The notes under the pieces: model-generated | What the model was told of the DNA's origin: nothing | What the model saw: only the letters and a program-made list of their open reading frames with translations | Database searches by the model: none | Shown: in pieces, positions 34,020-42,913 of the stretch | How the letters are laid out: every line of letters begins with the position of its first letter | How positions within the stretch are numbered: the first letter of the stretch is position 1 | Position numbers and translations under genes: made by a program | NCBI GenBank assembly: GCA_029210965.1 | Contig: JARGFZ010000011.1 | Span: forward strand, 1-64,000 | Length of the DNA stretch: 64,000 nucleotides | Direction of reading: 5' to 3' | Source: a bacterium | GTDB taxonomy: Bacteria; BMS3Abin14

Positions 34020-34988
34020 TCAATCCTGCTGCGTGATACAAACGACCCGGTTGCGACCCCGGCTTTTGGCCCGGTAGAGAGCTTCATCCGATTTTTCTAC
34101 CACGGAAGAGGCATCCCCGCAGTCTGCGGGAAATTCGGCCACACCGAGACTGACGGTAACTTTTCCAAGGGGCTGTGATTCCCTGCCCTGGAACGGGTAG
34201 TTCTCCACCTGGGCCCGGATGTCCTCAGCCACCAGGGTACCGGCCTTTCTGTCTGTTTCAGGAAGCAAAACCGCAAACTCCTCCCCACCGTACCTGGCGG
34301 AAGTGTCCACGTTTCGAAGGCGGGTCGTAATAATGTCAGCCAGGGTCTTTAGCACCTCATCCCCCGCGGGATGCCCGTGGGTATCGTTGTAGTTCTTAAA
34401 TTGATCCACATCCAGCATGAGCATGCAAAGGGGCCGATCGTACCTTTCTGCCCTGGTAAGCTCTCTGTCCAGAACATCCTTGAAGTGGCGATGGTTGAAC
34501 AATCCGGTAAGCCCGTCGCGAATAGCCAGCTCCCTGAGCGCCTCGTTGGACTGCTCCATCCTCAGGTTGCTCTGCTCCAGGTCCTCCAGGAGCATACGAT
34601 TTTGATGGAGCAGGGCGACCTTGTCCATGGCGCGCGTGACGACCTCGGTGACCAGGTCCAGATCCTCGAACGGTTTGAAGATGTAATCGTAAGCCCCTGC
34701 GCGCAGGGTGGTGATGGCGGAATCTAAAGAGGCGTGGCTGGTGATCATGATGACCATGGCATCAGAGTCAAGTTTTTTGACTTCCTCTAATAGCTGGACC
34801 CCGCTCATCCCGCCCATCCTGATATCCGTGATCACCAGATGTGCCTGATCGTTTTTAAAAACCTCCAGCGCCTCCTCGCCGCTGGGAACAGCCACTACGC
34901 TGTACCCTTCGTCGGTGAGGTGCTCCGTCAGCAGACTCCTGATGATCTCCTCGTCATCCACAACCAGGATCTTGAATTTACCCTTCAC
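34020..34988 (-). CDS. Response regulator with GGDEF diguanylate cyclase output
   Basis: Makes cyclic di-GMP in response to phosphorylation. The receiver domain is canonical (VVDDEE acidic pair, LVITDIRMGG, VIMITSHASL, YIFKPF). A coiled coil (about 125-155) leads to a GGDEF domain beginning RDGLTGLFNHRHF, with the active site YGGEEFAVLLPE and the inhibitory I-site RNVD five residues upstream, so product feedback is expected. GTG at 34988 follows AAGGAG. Its decayed tandem paralogue lies downstream. The FecR and sensor-kinase genes are divergent just beyond, making the kinase a candidate partner. Confidence 0.93.
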   Translation of the reverse strand: MKGKFKILVVDDEEIIRSLLTEHLTDEGYSVVAVPSGEEALEVFKNDQAHLVITDIRMGGMSGVQLLEEVKKLDSDAMVIMITSHASLDSAITTLRAGAYDYIFKPFEDLDLVTEVVTRAMDKVALLHQNRMLLEDLEQSNLRMEQSNEALRELAIRDGLTGLFNHRHFKDVLDRELTRAERYDRPLCMLMLDVDQFKNYNDTHGHPAGDEVLKTLADIITTRLRNVDTSARYGGEEFAVLLPETDRKAGTLVAEDIRAQVENYPFQGRESQPLGKVTVSLGVAEFPADCGDASSVVEKSDEALYRAKSRGRNRVVCITQQD

Positions 34989-35318
34989 GATGCTCCTTCC
35001 ATGAGGGGACCCATGCCCCTTTGCAGCCTGCGTTCCGGACTTGACCTTCTTTCATTACTGCAATTACAGTATTTGTAGCTTTTTTCCCCCGGTGAGGCAA
35101 CACCCCAGAGAACACTCCACGGAATCCGCCAGGGACTGTTGATAACGTCAGATAACGTTGGCCCGGTCAAAGCCCGAACACCTTTGACCTTATAACAGCA
35201 CCATTTTTCAAGTAAAACTCGAGAAAATTCAAAAGTATGAAAAGGAAAAAACCTGTGCCAGCATGTTACAGATTTGTAATCTAGGTGCAGATAAGCTTCT
35301 TTCACTGTGGAGTACAAA

Positions 35319-36377
35319 ATGAAGTTTTCCTTCAAAACCACAACCAAAAAAGCTGTTGAAGCGATACTTGTGCTGTCCCTCGTCCTGCTTTTCTTCCTGG
35401 CGATCCTGTTTACTCTCAATAAGGTGTTTCCCACTGGTCTTAAACTTCTGAACCTTGTCAGACCAGGGGCGCAAGACTCTTCACCTTACAGTGATCATCT
35501 CGCATCGAGGGAACTTCGATTAAACACAGGCACAGGAGAGTTCGGTCTTGGCGACGGAGACACAGTCACCGCTGTCCTCTCCAGCTTGAACAACCAGGTG
35601 AAGGCAAAGCGCGCCAACCAGATAGCGTGGCAGGGCGCCGAAAAGGGGATGACCTTTCACGACAGGGACGCCATCCAGAGCTTTAGAAAAAGCTTCGCCA
35701 CCGTCTTCTTTAAAAAGGGCAACTTCCTGGAACTTCATGAAAACTCCCTCATCGTATTGAGGAGCCTGGAACGGGACGTTTTCATCCGGGAAAACCACAT
35801 GACCGTAGTCCTGGTGAACGGGCAGCTCAACGGCCGGATAGGGATACAGGATCAGGAAAATTACAACCTTGAGGTTATCGCACCCGGGGTTGTCGCTCGA
35901 GCCCCCTCCAGGGGCAATAAGGATCAGCCATCCCAATTTCAGATGTCAGTGGGGCCTGATGACACCTCCATTCTCACCGTCCACGAGGGAACCGTTGATT
36001 TCCTTATTGATGGAAAGACAATAGGAGTAGGCACCGACCAGGTCGTCAAGATCCAGCCTGGCAAAGCGCTGGTTTACCTCCGTCCGCCGCCCCGGGCGCC
36101 AGCCCTGACCTCTCCGGCAAACGATGAGACATTTACCGTCCGTGACATCCCACCCAGAGTGTCCTTTGGGTGGCACAAGGGCGGCAATGTCCAAGGTTAC
36201 CACTTTGTGCTGGCAAGGGATCCCGGCTACCAGGATATTTTCTACGAAGGCAGGTTCGAGGATAACCAATTTTTCCACGGGAACCTGAACCAGGGGGATT
36301 ATTACTGGCGAGTAAGTTCCGTCAGCAGCAACGGAGAGGGTGCATTCGGCCGTGCACGGCACCTTCGTTTGATTTAG
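35319..36377 (+). CDS. FecR-domain membrane protein, first part (ends at in-frame TAG)
   Basis: 352-residue protein. A membrane helix near residues 17-37 (ILVLSLVLLFFLAILFTL) leaves a short cytosolic N-terminus and a large periplasmic part. The periplasmic region contains a FecR-type domain (FATVFFKKGNFLELHENSLIVL, MTVVLVNGQLNGRIG, ILTVHEGTVDFLIDG) and then a fibronectin/Ig-like domain (PALTSPANDETF, VSFGWHKGGNVQGYHFVLARD, GDYYWRVSSVSSNGEG). The TAG at 36375-36377 falls at a domain boundary, and the same frame continues for 84 further codons of an Ig-like domain. ATG 35319 has GGAG six bases upstream. Possibly couples envelope signals to the downstream kinase, an inference from position. Confidence 0.8.
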   Translation: MKFSFKTTTKKAVEAILVLSLVLLFFLAILFTLNKVFPTGLKLLNLVRPGAQDSSPYSDHLASRELRLNTGTGEFGLGDGDTVTAVLSSLNNQVKAKRANQIAWQGAEKGMTFHDRDAIQSFRKSFATVFFKKGNFLELHENSLIVLRSLERDVFIRENHMTVVLVNGQLNGRIGIQDQENYNLEVIAPGVVARAPSRGNKDQPSQFQMSVGPDDTSILTVHEGTVDFLIDGKTIGVGTDQVVKIQPGKALVYLRPPPRAPALTSPANDETFTVRDIPPRVSFGWHKGGNVQGYHFVLARDPGYQDIFYEGRFEDNQFFHGNLNQGDYYWRVSSVSSNGEGAFGRARHLRLI

Positions 36378-36632
36378 GACCTCGAACTGCCCACCCTTGT
36401 GGTTAACTATAATAGTGACACCGTAGAGGATGGCGACAAATTCGAACTGAGAGGAAGAACTGACCCGGATGTCAGGATCTTTGTAGGAGGCATTCCTGTA
36501 AAGATAGACGAGAGTGGGGAGTTCGTGCATGACCTCTTTTTAAAACGCGGGTTTAACGTTATCGTGGTGGAAGCGGTGGACAAAGTGGGAAACGTGAACT
36601 ATTTTTCCAAGGTCGTTAACGTGGAATTCTAG
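36378..36632 (+). pseudogene. Ig-like C-terminal continuation of the FecR protein
   Basis: Directly in frame after the TAG of the FecR gene. It reads DLELPTLVVNYNSDTVEDGD and then an Ig-like/glucodextranase-B type module: FELRGRTDPDVRIFVGGIPV, DESGEFVHDLFLKRGFNVI, VVEAVDKVGN. A GTG at 36399 could restart translation but lacks a Shine-Dalgarno. Best read as the severed end of the upstream gene, or as its natural extension if the amber codon is read through. Confidence 0.7.
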
Positions 36633-36708
36633 GAAACCCGAAATTACTGCGGGCCTGTTTTTGATCTACTGCATTACGGTTCACCTCCCTTGAGGGGGAG
36701 GAAGGAAG

Positions 36709-38667
36709 TTGAAGGATGATCATTCAGAAAAGAGAGGAACAGGCAAACAGATGAGCAAACAGATAAGCAAGCAGCTTTTCATACCGCTCAGGTTCAAGAT
36801 CCTGGTTGCTCTTCTCCTTGGGATCGCGATCGTAGTTGGTGTGATCACCTTCACCATGGCCAACCTGTTCCACAAAGACAAGATAGCCTATATCAACGAC
36901 CTCATCTCCTCAAACACCATCCACACCGCCCAGGAAACGTACGCCCTGATCCAGAATTACCATGAAAGGATCAAGACTATCTCCAGGGTGGCCTACGATG
37001 TCGGCGTAACCCAGGACAAAAAATCAAGAATGCTCGATAACCTCTTGCTGGACTTTCCGGAGATGTTGGCCCTCACCTTTTATGAGGATGGGATCGAACA
37101 GATCTCCGTTCTCGATGAACAGGTACTAACATCTGCCGGACTGTCAAAAGACGAATTCAACACTCACCGCACCCAGAACCCGATCACGTCCCTGGACCTT
37201 GACTCCGAACAAGTGTACATCTGGAACTCAACCTTCAGCGAAGCGCTTCCTCTTATGACCATGGTCAGCACCATAACGATCCCGGGACTGGAATCCGAGC
37301 TTGTTCTGGAAGCCATAATCCGTACGGAAAGGCTCATGTCCGTAGTCAGCCGGTCCGTCCTTTTCGAGGCTTTCATCCTCGAAAAGGACGGCCGTATTCT
37401 AGCCCACAGGAACCCTCAGCGGGTCCTTACCCACAGCCTGGAGAACTGGCGTCCGGACAAACAGGACCTGCCGGTAGGATCGAGGCTGGCCGCTACCTTC
37501 GAATATGTCGTGGATGGGGTTGAAATGATCGGGGGATTTGCGCGGGTGGAGATCAGTGACCTCATGGTGGGAGTACAGATCCCTAAAATGGCGGCGTTTC
37601 TGAGCACCAGAAAGCTCATCGACAACCTTATTATTATTTCCTTCATCATCCTTCTTACAGCGGCGACCATCGCCCTTATCTGGTCCTACGGCCTCACCCG
37701 GCCACTCATAAGGCTTACCAAGGCGGCCCAGGACATCGGAAGGGGAGAGTTTGGAGTTTCCCTGAAAGCAACCTCCAGGGACGAGATCGGAAGCCTCACC
37801 CGGTCCGTGAACCACATGGCTTACGAACTTAGCGATCGTGAGAGGGCCCTGGAGGAGGCTAATTCCGCTCTCATCCAGTCCGAGAAAATGTCCGCCTTCG
37901 GGCAGCTTAGCGCCGGCATCGCTCACGAGGTAAAGAACCCCCTGGCCGGGATCCTGGGCTATACCCAGCTCTCACTGAAAAAGATGGAAGACGACCCCGC
38001 TATTTACAAGAACCTGAAGATCATCGAGCAGGAGACCAGGCGCTGCAACTCCATTATCGAAAACCTTATGAAGTTCGCACGGCAGGACAAACTGGAACTC
38101 AAACCCCTCACCCTGAACGATGTTATCGAGGATTCCCTTGTCCTCGTTGACCATCAGATGGGCATAAACCAGATAACCCTTGAAAAGAACCTGGCTGACG
38201 GCCTGCCCAACGTGAAGGGGGACGCCAACCAGCTCATCCAGGTACTGATGAACCTCATGATCAACGCCCAACAGGCCATGGACGGGGGAGAGGGAACCGT
38301 TACGGTCACGAGCGGTTCCCCCAATGCCGGCGTTGTCGAGATAAGGGTCGCGGACACAGGTCCGGGGATGCCTGAAGAGGTCAGTCAGAAGATCTTCGAA
38401 CCTTTCTTTACCACCAAAGCGGCCGGTAAGGGCACTGGCCTTGGCCTTGCCGTGACCTACGGGATCATCAAGGACCACGGTGGAAATATCAGGGTCGAAA
38501 GTAAACCTGGGCAAGGGGCGACATTTATCATCACCCTTCCTGTGACAACGTCGGCAGCTTCTGAGGACACCTCGGAAGATATTTCCGGGGAATCACCTGA
38601 CGACCCTCAGCAGGCCGGGAAAGAGGGGGGGGCTCCCGACCTGGCGACCGAGCGACCTGGCGGCTAA
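36709..38667 (+). CDS. Membrane sensor histidine kinase
   Basis: 652-residue kinase. Helix 1 near residues 27-48 (KILVALLLGIAIVVGVITF) and helix 2 near 305-327 (LIIISFIILLTAATIALIWS) flank a large periplasmic sensor of the Cache type. A HAMP domain follows (LIRLTKAAQDIGRGEFGVSL), then a HisKA helix pair with the phospho-acceptor (FGQLSAGIAHEVKNPLAG) and the ATPase domain (N box NQLIQVLMNLMINAQQAMD, G1 DTGPGMPEE, F box IFEPFFTTK, G2 GKGTGLGLAVTYGI). The last about 40 residues are acidic and unstructured. TTG 36709 is preferred because GGGGGAGG lies 7 bases upstream; ATG 36751 is the alternative. It could pair with the cyclase at 34 kb, the HD-GYP regulator at 41.5 kb or the orphan RpoN activators. 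Confidence 0.9.
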   Translation: MKDDHSEKRGTGKQMSKQISKQLFIPLRFKILVALLLGIAIVVGVITFTMANLFHKDKIAYINDLISSNTIHTAQETYALIQNYHERIKTISRVAYDVGVTQDKKSRMLDNLLLDFPEMLALTFYEDGIEQISVLDEQVLTSAGLSKDEFNTHRTQNPITSLDLDSEQVYIWNSTFSEALPLMTMVSTITIPGLESELVLEAIIRTERLMSVVSRSVLFEAFILEKDGRILAHRNPQRVLTHSLENWRPDKQDLPVGSRLAATFEYVVDGVEMIGGFARVEISDLMVGVQIPKMAAFLSTRKLIDNLIIISFIILLTAATIALIWSYGLTRPLIRLTKAAQDIGRGEFGVSLKATSRDEIGSLTRSVNHMAYELSDRERALEEANSALIQSEKMSAFGQLSAGIAHEVKNPLAGILGYTQLSLKKMEDDPAIYKNLKIIEQETRRCNSIIENLMKFARQDKLELKPLTLNDVIEDSLVLVDHQMGINQITLEKNLADGLPNVKGDANQLIQVLMNLMINAQQAMDGGEGTVTVTSGSPNAGVVEIRVADTGPGMPEEVSQKIFEPFFTTKAAGKGTGLGLAVTYGIIKDHGGNIRVESKPGQGATFIITLPVTTSAASEDTSEDISGESPDDPQQAGKEGGAPDLATERPGG

Positions 38668-38890
38668 GCGACTTTGCGAAAGAACAAGATCAAAAGCTGA
38701 AAATGCGGTCTATATAAAGACGATGCTTTGATACTACTGTATGCGTGCTCTTGTTTTTCAACGCACTACGCACTACGCACCACGCACTAAGCACTGCTCT
38801 ATTCCCTTCCCCCACTCCCTTCCCCCACTGTTTCAAATATTTAGTCCAGGGTTTATACTTATATGTCTGTTTTCGGTTCCAACCTTGATA

Positions 38891-39040
38891 GGGTCGCAAA
38901 AAGTCCATTATTGGCTTTTTGCTCCACGGAAAGCGAAAAATGTCATTTTCGCTTTCCATACAAATCAATGACTTATACTGCAGGTCATTGATTTGGGCGC
39001 CCCGACAGGGGCGCATTGATGACTTTTTGCGAAGTCATCA
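38891..39040. mobile_element. Modular hairpin element, copy 1
   Basis: 150-bp element whose ends are inverted copies (tcgcaaaaagtc near 38894; gactttttgcga near 39021). Inside are successive hairpins: ggaaagcgaaaa / ttttcgctttcc (38928-38957, 12 bp perfect), atcaatgac / gtcattgat (38964-38992, 9 bp perfect) and gcgcccc / ggggcgc (about 38997-39014). The module order matches, in reverse complement, the array at 63655-63920. No coding frame; it lies upstream of a secreted-protein gene. Confidence 0.65.
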
Positions 39041-39092
39041 ACCTTGCACGTTCATCTTAACTCAAGTTTTCACAGTATTTGGGGATACCGTT

Positions 39093-39821
39093 ATGAGAAC
39101 CAGACCTGCCCTTTCAGTTTTTGTCCTGACTGCCTTATTTTCAACTTTTTCGTTGGCAGCGATCCAACATTCCCAGGCGGCTGGCAGAAGGGGATCCGAT
39201 GTTCAGATCTACAGTCTCCAGACCCTTATCAACCAGGCCTACCAGATGACCCTGGAAGGAGCCAGCCTGGTCATACTTGACCAGATGGGCAAAGGGGGAG
39301 TTTTCGAAGGGGTGATCAACAAGCGGGGCTGGAGCATGATCGACCTGGGTGAACGCATCATTTCGGAGGTTGTGAACGGTGAGGAAATCAAGCAGTTGAT
39401 AAGTGAGGGGAAGGGCAGCGATCCGCTCTTAAACAACGTTAAGGAGAATGCAGCCCAGATCCTGGAAGCTGTGGCCGGGATACGTACATATCTCAAAACG
39501 GACTCAGCCGAACCCCGGCTATCCCAGATGCACTCACTTTTCACCCTGCTCAATCATGGTATGAAGATGGCCACTGACGGTGCTGACATGATCATGCTTG
39601 GCAGGATCGGTGAACCTGGGGGAGCCAAGGACACCTTGCAGAAACATGGGCGAGCCATGATGCAGGACGGACGGGTCCTGATAATCCGGCTATCCGACAA
39701 CGATACCATGAAGGATCTTCATAAAGCCGGCTACACCATCCAACAAAATCCCGCCATGGCCTCCCTGCACAACTCCATCACGCAAGCCCTCAGGATAATC
39801 GACCGGTTGGCGAGAATGTAG
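39093..39821 (+). CDS. Secreted protein of unknown function
   Basis: 242-residue protein with a signal peptide (LSVFVLTALFSTFSLAAI). I do not recognise a family. The mature part is alpha-helical and looks like a tandem duplication: LQTLINQAYQMTLEGASLVILDQMG and LFTLLNHGMKMATDGADMIMLGRIG share the spacing L..L.n...m...gA..i.lg..G, each followed by a segment ending in RGWSMIDLGERII or HGRAMMQDGRVLI. ATG 39093 is chosen because the signal peptide follows; a longer frame reads into the hairpin element. It has no close operon partner. A four-helix sensor or metal-binding domain would fit but is speculation. Confidence 0.7.
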   Translation: MRTRPALSVFVLTALFSTFSLAAIQHSQAAGRRGSDVQIYSLQTLINQAYQMTLEGASLVILDQMGKGGVFEGVINKRGWSMIDLGERIISEVVNGEEIKQLISEGKGSDPLLNNVKENAAQILEAVAGIRTYLKTDSAEPRLSQMHSLFTLLNHGMKMATDGADMIMLGRIGEPGGAKDTLQKHGRAMMQDGRVLIIRLSDNDTMKDLHKAGYTIQQNPAMASLHNSITQALRIIDRLARM

Positions 39822-40070
39822 TGCTCTAAAAGCAGTGTTTAGTGTCTGGGGTCTGGAAAAAGCAGAGCGAAAAGCAGGGCGTAGGGTGGAGGGCGGAGGG
39901 CGTGGAAAAGCTGGAGTCAGGAGCCGGGAGCCAGGAGGAAGAACTGTATCGGAGTGCCGGAGTAATCACGCCTTTGGCGTGAAAGGCTGTGTATCGGGGT
40001 AAGTTCTGGAACTTGAAACCTAAAACTTGACACCCGAAACTTGAAATCTGAACAACGGGTCACGGAATCT

Positions 40071-41252
40071 ATGAAAAAAACGATTGCCTCATACGTGCCC
40101 GAGCTTATCGCCCTCAGGCACGACCTGCACCAACACCCGGAGCTGGGCTTTGAAGAAATATGGACCGCCAAAACCGTGGCCGGGGTGCTGGAAAGGTACG
40201 GTTTGGAGGTGCACACGGGGTGGGCGAAAACCGGCGTCCTTGGCATTCTCAGGAAAGGAAGTTCAACCAGGACTATCGCTTTGCGGGCCGACATGGATGC
40301 CCTCCCTGTACAGGAAAGGTCCGACCTTGAATATCGCTCCGTCAACAAGGGGATAATGCACGCCTGCGGTCACGACGGGCACATGGTTATGCTGCTGGGC
40401 GCTGCTCGATACCTGGCGGAAAGAGGGGACTTTGACGGGACTGTGGTTTTCATTTTCCAACCTGCCGAGGAGGGCGGCGGCGGCGGGCGCCTCATGGTGA
40501 AGGAGGGGATAGTAGAGACGTTCGGGATCCAGGCTGTCTACGGGATGCACAACCGCTCCGGGCTGGAGGCCGGATGGATCTCCACCCACACCGGACCCAT
40601 AATGGCGGCCACGGACAACTTTGAGATCATCGTAAACGGCGAGGGAACCCACGCAGCTCTTCCTCACACCGGGGTGGATCCCATCGTCACCGCTTCTGAA
40701 CTGGTAACCTCCCTTCAGACTGCAGTAACAAGGAAGATCGAAGCTCTTGATAGCGTTGTGCTATCAATCACACAGTTCACCTCGGGTACCACCTTCAACA
40801 TTATTCCGGATGACGCCCTGCTAAGAGGCTGCACACGGTATCAGTCAACCGAAACAGGTGTATTGCTCAGAGAGGCCATGGAGCGCATAACAGCCGGAGT
40901 GTGCGCTGCCCACCATGCCCACTATTTCTTCAACTACATGCCCGGTTACCCGCCCACCGTGAATACTCTCACCGAAACCGAAGCCGCGGTCCGGGCTGCC
41001 AGGAAGGCTGTGGGGGCGGAAAATGTGGACGATAACTGCTCCCCTCTTATGGCCTCTGAAGACTTTTCCTATTTCCTTGAAAAGATCCCCGGGTGTTACA
41101 TTTTCCTGGGTAACGGCACTCACACCCAAAGCCACAGGTCTGATTACGATTTTAACGATGAGATCATCCCTGTAGGGGTCCGCTACTGGTGCATCCTGGT
41201 GGAGCAGGAATTGGGGGGAATACCAGGACACGGCAACTCGGAGACGCGGTGA
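40071..41252 (+). CDS. M20-family amidohydrolase (hippurate hydrolase/N-acyl amino acid deacylase type)
   Basis: 393-residue metal-dependent amidohydrolase releasing an acyl group from an N-acylated amino acid. Motifs are ALRADMDALPV, HACGHDGHMVMLLGAA (metal histidine and aspartate), FQPAEEGGGGGRLMVKEG (metal glutamate), YGMHNRSG, and EDFSYFLEKIPG near the C-terminus; the dimerisation insert lies near 175-290. The start ATG 40071 gives the normal family beginning (LIALRHDLHQHPELGFEE). It is a single gene between repeat clusters. Substrate specificity cannot be told from sequence. Confidence 0.9.
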   Translation: MKKTIASYVPELIALRHDLHQHPELGFEEIWTAKTVAGVLERYGLEVHTGWAKTGVLGILRKGSSTRTIALRADMDALPVQERSDLEYRSVNKGIMHACGHDGHMVMLLGAARYLAERGDFDGTVVFIFQPAEEGGGGGRLMVKEGIVETFGIQAVYGMHNRSGLEAGWISTHTGPIMAATDNFEIIVNGEGTHAALPHTGVDPIVTASELVTSLQTAVTRKIEALDSVVLSITQFTSGTTFNIIPDDALLRGCTRYQSTETGVLLREAMERITAGVCAAHHAHYFFNYMPGYPPTVNTLTETEAAVRAARKAVGAENVDDNCSPLMASEDFSYFLEKIPGCYIFLGNGTHTQSHRSDYDFNDEIIPVGVRYWCILVEQELGGIPGHGNSETR

Positions 41253-41566
41253 CACGGTGTTCATTATCAGATCTCAGAAGTTTAATCACATAACTCAGCT
41301 TCAAGATTTTCATCGCTTTTAATTGCTGAATCCCGGGTCTTCAGATCCTCCCCTGGCATTGAATTTTTCAGGGTCCTCATTTTCCTATGTGGTGAAAACC
41401 ATCGCCTCTATAGCATTCGGGATCACTTTTTAAGCTAAGGGCACAAGTCACACGGGGGACGCTTTTGACAACAGTATGCCGTTAACATACAAAATCTTTT
41501 CATCCGGCCGCCACATATGATAATATGCAAGCTGTTTCGCTTTTTACCCTTACGATTAAAAAAAAC

Positions 41567-42676
41567 ATGACTGAAAAAGACGTTTCAACTCGCGCACTTA
41601 AAATTCTCCTTGTTGAGGATGACGGATTTCTTCTCAGGACGATATCTGACTATCTCAGCGCCAGGGGGATGGAGGTACAGACCGCCTCCAACGGCAGGGA
41701 GGCCATCGACCACCTTTCAGCGGGCCCCATTGATCTCATTCTGACCGACATTATCATGCCTGAGATGGACGGCATCGAGTTGCTCAAATATGTTAGGAAA
41801 AGGATGCATGACCTTCCCGTCATCATCATCACTTCTTCCGATGACATCAATTACAGCATTGAAGCTCTGCGAGCCAACGCCAACGATTACATCCTTAAGC
41901 CGATTCCCATGGAGGAGTTGGCCACCAGGATCGCCCTGACCTTCATGAAAACGGAAGCCCTCAAAAGAGAAAAAGTACAGCAGTTCCGGATGGTTGAGAA
42001 GGTAATGGAAAAGGATAAGAGGGTGGAGCAAACATTCCTTCGGTCCATTCGATCTTTCATTAACGCCATCGAGGCAAGAGACCGCTACACCAAGGGCCAC
42101 TCCATCCGCGTGTCTGACCTGGTAGAGCAGCTTTTGAGAAAGCTCGGCATCAACTCGGACATATCCTACGACATCGCCCTCGCGTCCCAACTGCACGACA
42201 TTGGCAAGATGGGTGTCAGTGACATCATCCTGAATAAGCACGCAGGGTTGTCTAACGACGAGTTCCACATCATGAAAACCCATCCGGAAGTAGGATATTT
42301 CATCCTCAAGCCCATCCTTTCCGAGAAGGGGCTCAAGGGAATCCTGCACCACCATGAAAGATGGGACGGAGAAGGATATCCCATGAACCTCTCAGGTCAA
42401 GAGATCCCATTGGGCGCCCGCATTATAAACCTGGCCGACTCCTTCGACGCCATGGTTTCGGACCGCAACTACCGCCGGTCAAAGGACGTTCCCCAAGCAC
42501 TGTCTGAGGTCGAAAGGTGCGCAGGCACCCAGTTCGACCCCGATCTGGTGCCTGCATTTGTAGAGGTCGTTCGTGAAAACCACCGTAAGGAAATGGAAAG
42601 GGCCGCAATCAGCATTGTTCCATCACCAGACGATCTGCCGGCTGCCGTTATCGCCGGTCACCGTAACTCTTTCTGA
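41567..42676 (+). CDS. Response regulator with HD-GYP phosphodiesterase output
   Basis: Likely degrades cyclic di-GMP when phosphorylated. The receiver is canonical (LLVEDDG, LILTDIIMPEMDG, VIIITSSDD, YILKPIP). A helical linker leads to the HD-GYP domain: AIEARDRYTKGHSIRVS, the HD pair in SQLHDIGKMGVSDIILNK, and HHHERWDGEGYPMNLSGQEIPLGARI with GYP. ATG 41567 gives MTEKDVSTRALKILLVEDD, the usual distance to the receiver; ATG 41525 adds 14 residues of no clear role. Neither has a strong Shine-Dalgarno. With the diguanylate cyclase at 34 kb it makes a synthesis/breakdown pair in one region. Confidence 0.93.
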   Translation: MTEKDVSTRALKILLVEDDGFLLRTISDYLSARGMEVQTASNGREAIDHLSAGPIDLILTDIIMPEMDGIELLKYVRKRMHDLPVIIITSSDDINYSIEALRANANDYILKPIPMEELATRIALTFMKTEALKREKVQQFRMVEKVMEKDKRVEQTFLRSIRSFINAIEARDRYTKGHSIRVSDLVEQLLRKLGINSDISYDIALASQLHDIGKMGVSDIILNKHAGLSNDEFHIMKTHPEVGYFILKPILSEKGLKGILHHHERWDGEGYPMNLSGQEIPLGARIINLADSFDAMVSDRNYRRSKDVPQALSEVERCAGTQFDPDLVPAFVEVVRENHRKEMERAAISIVPSPDDLPAAVIAGHRNSF

Positions 42677-42746
42677 AAAACCGTTTTTTCCCTTTGCCCT
42701 GTCGTTGACTGCTCTGAAAACAATGTGTTAAAAAATTCCTGACATT

Positions 42747-42796
42747 TTCGGTGGTGGAGTTCGCCTCAACCGCTCGCAAGAGCCGATGACTCCTGT
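42747..42796 (+). ncRNA. Fluoride riboswitch (crcB motif)
   Basis: The sequence carries the conserved parts of the crcB/fluoride aptamer in order: GGTGGTGGAGTTCGCC, TCAACCGC, a short CTCGCAAGAG hairpin, then CCGATGACTCCTG. The 5' GGAGT region can pair with the 3' ACTCC to close the outer helix. An intrinsic terminator begins inside the last bases of the aptamer. The downstream gene is a cation/proton antiporter, one of the classes known to be controlled by fluoride riboswitches. Confidence 0.85.
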
Positions 42797-42817
42797 CCCA
42801 GGGGACGGGTTTTTTTG
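42792..42817 (+). terminator. Riboswitch-controlled intrinsic terminator
   Basis: CCTGTCC, loop CAGG, GGACGGG, then seven T residues. The left arm overlaps the 3' end of the fluoride aptamer (CTCCTG), so aptamer and terminator should be mutually exclusive: fluoride binding would allow readthrough into the antiporter gene. Confidence 0.85.
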
Positions 42818-42913
42818 TGCAAAAAAAGTGAACCGTGAACAAGAAACTGACCGTATGTAATTTTCCCGGTTCACTATTCACACTTCACTGTTCACTGCAG
42901 GGGAGAAACCTTC

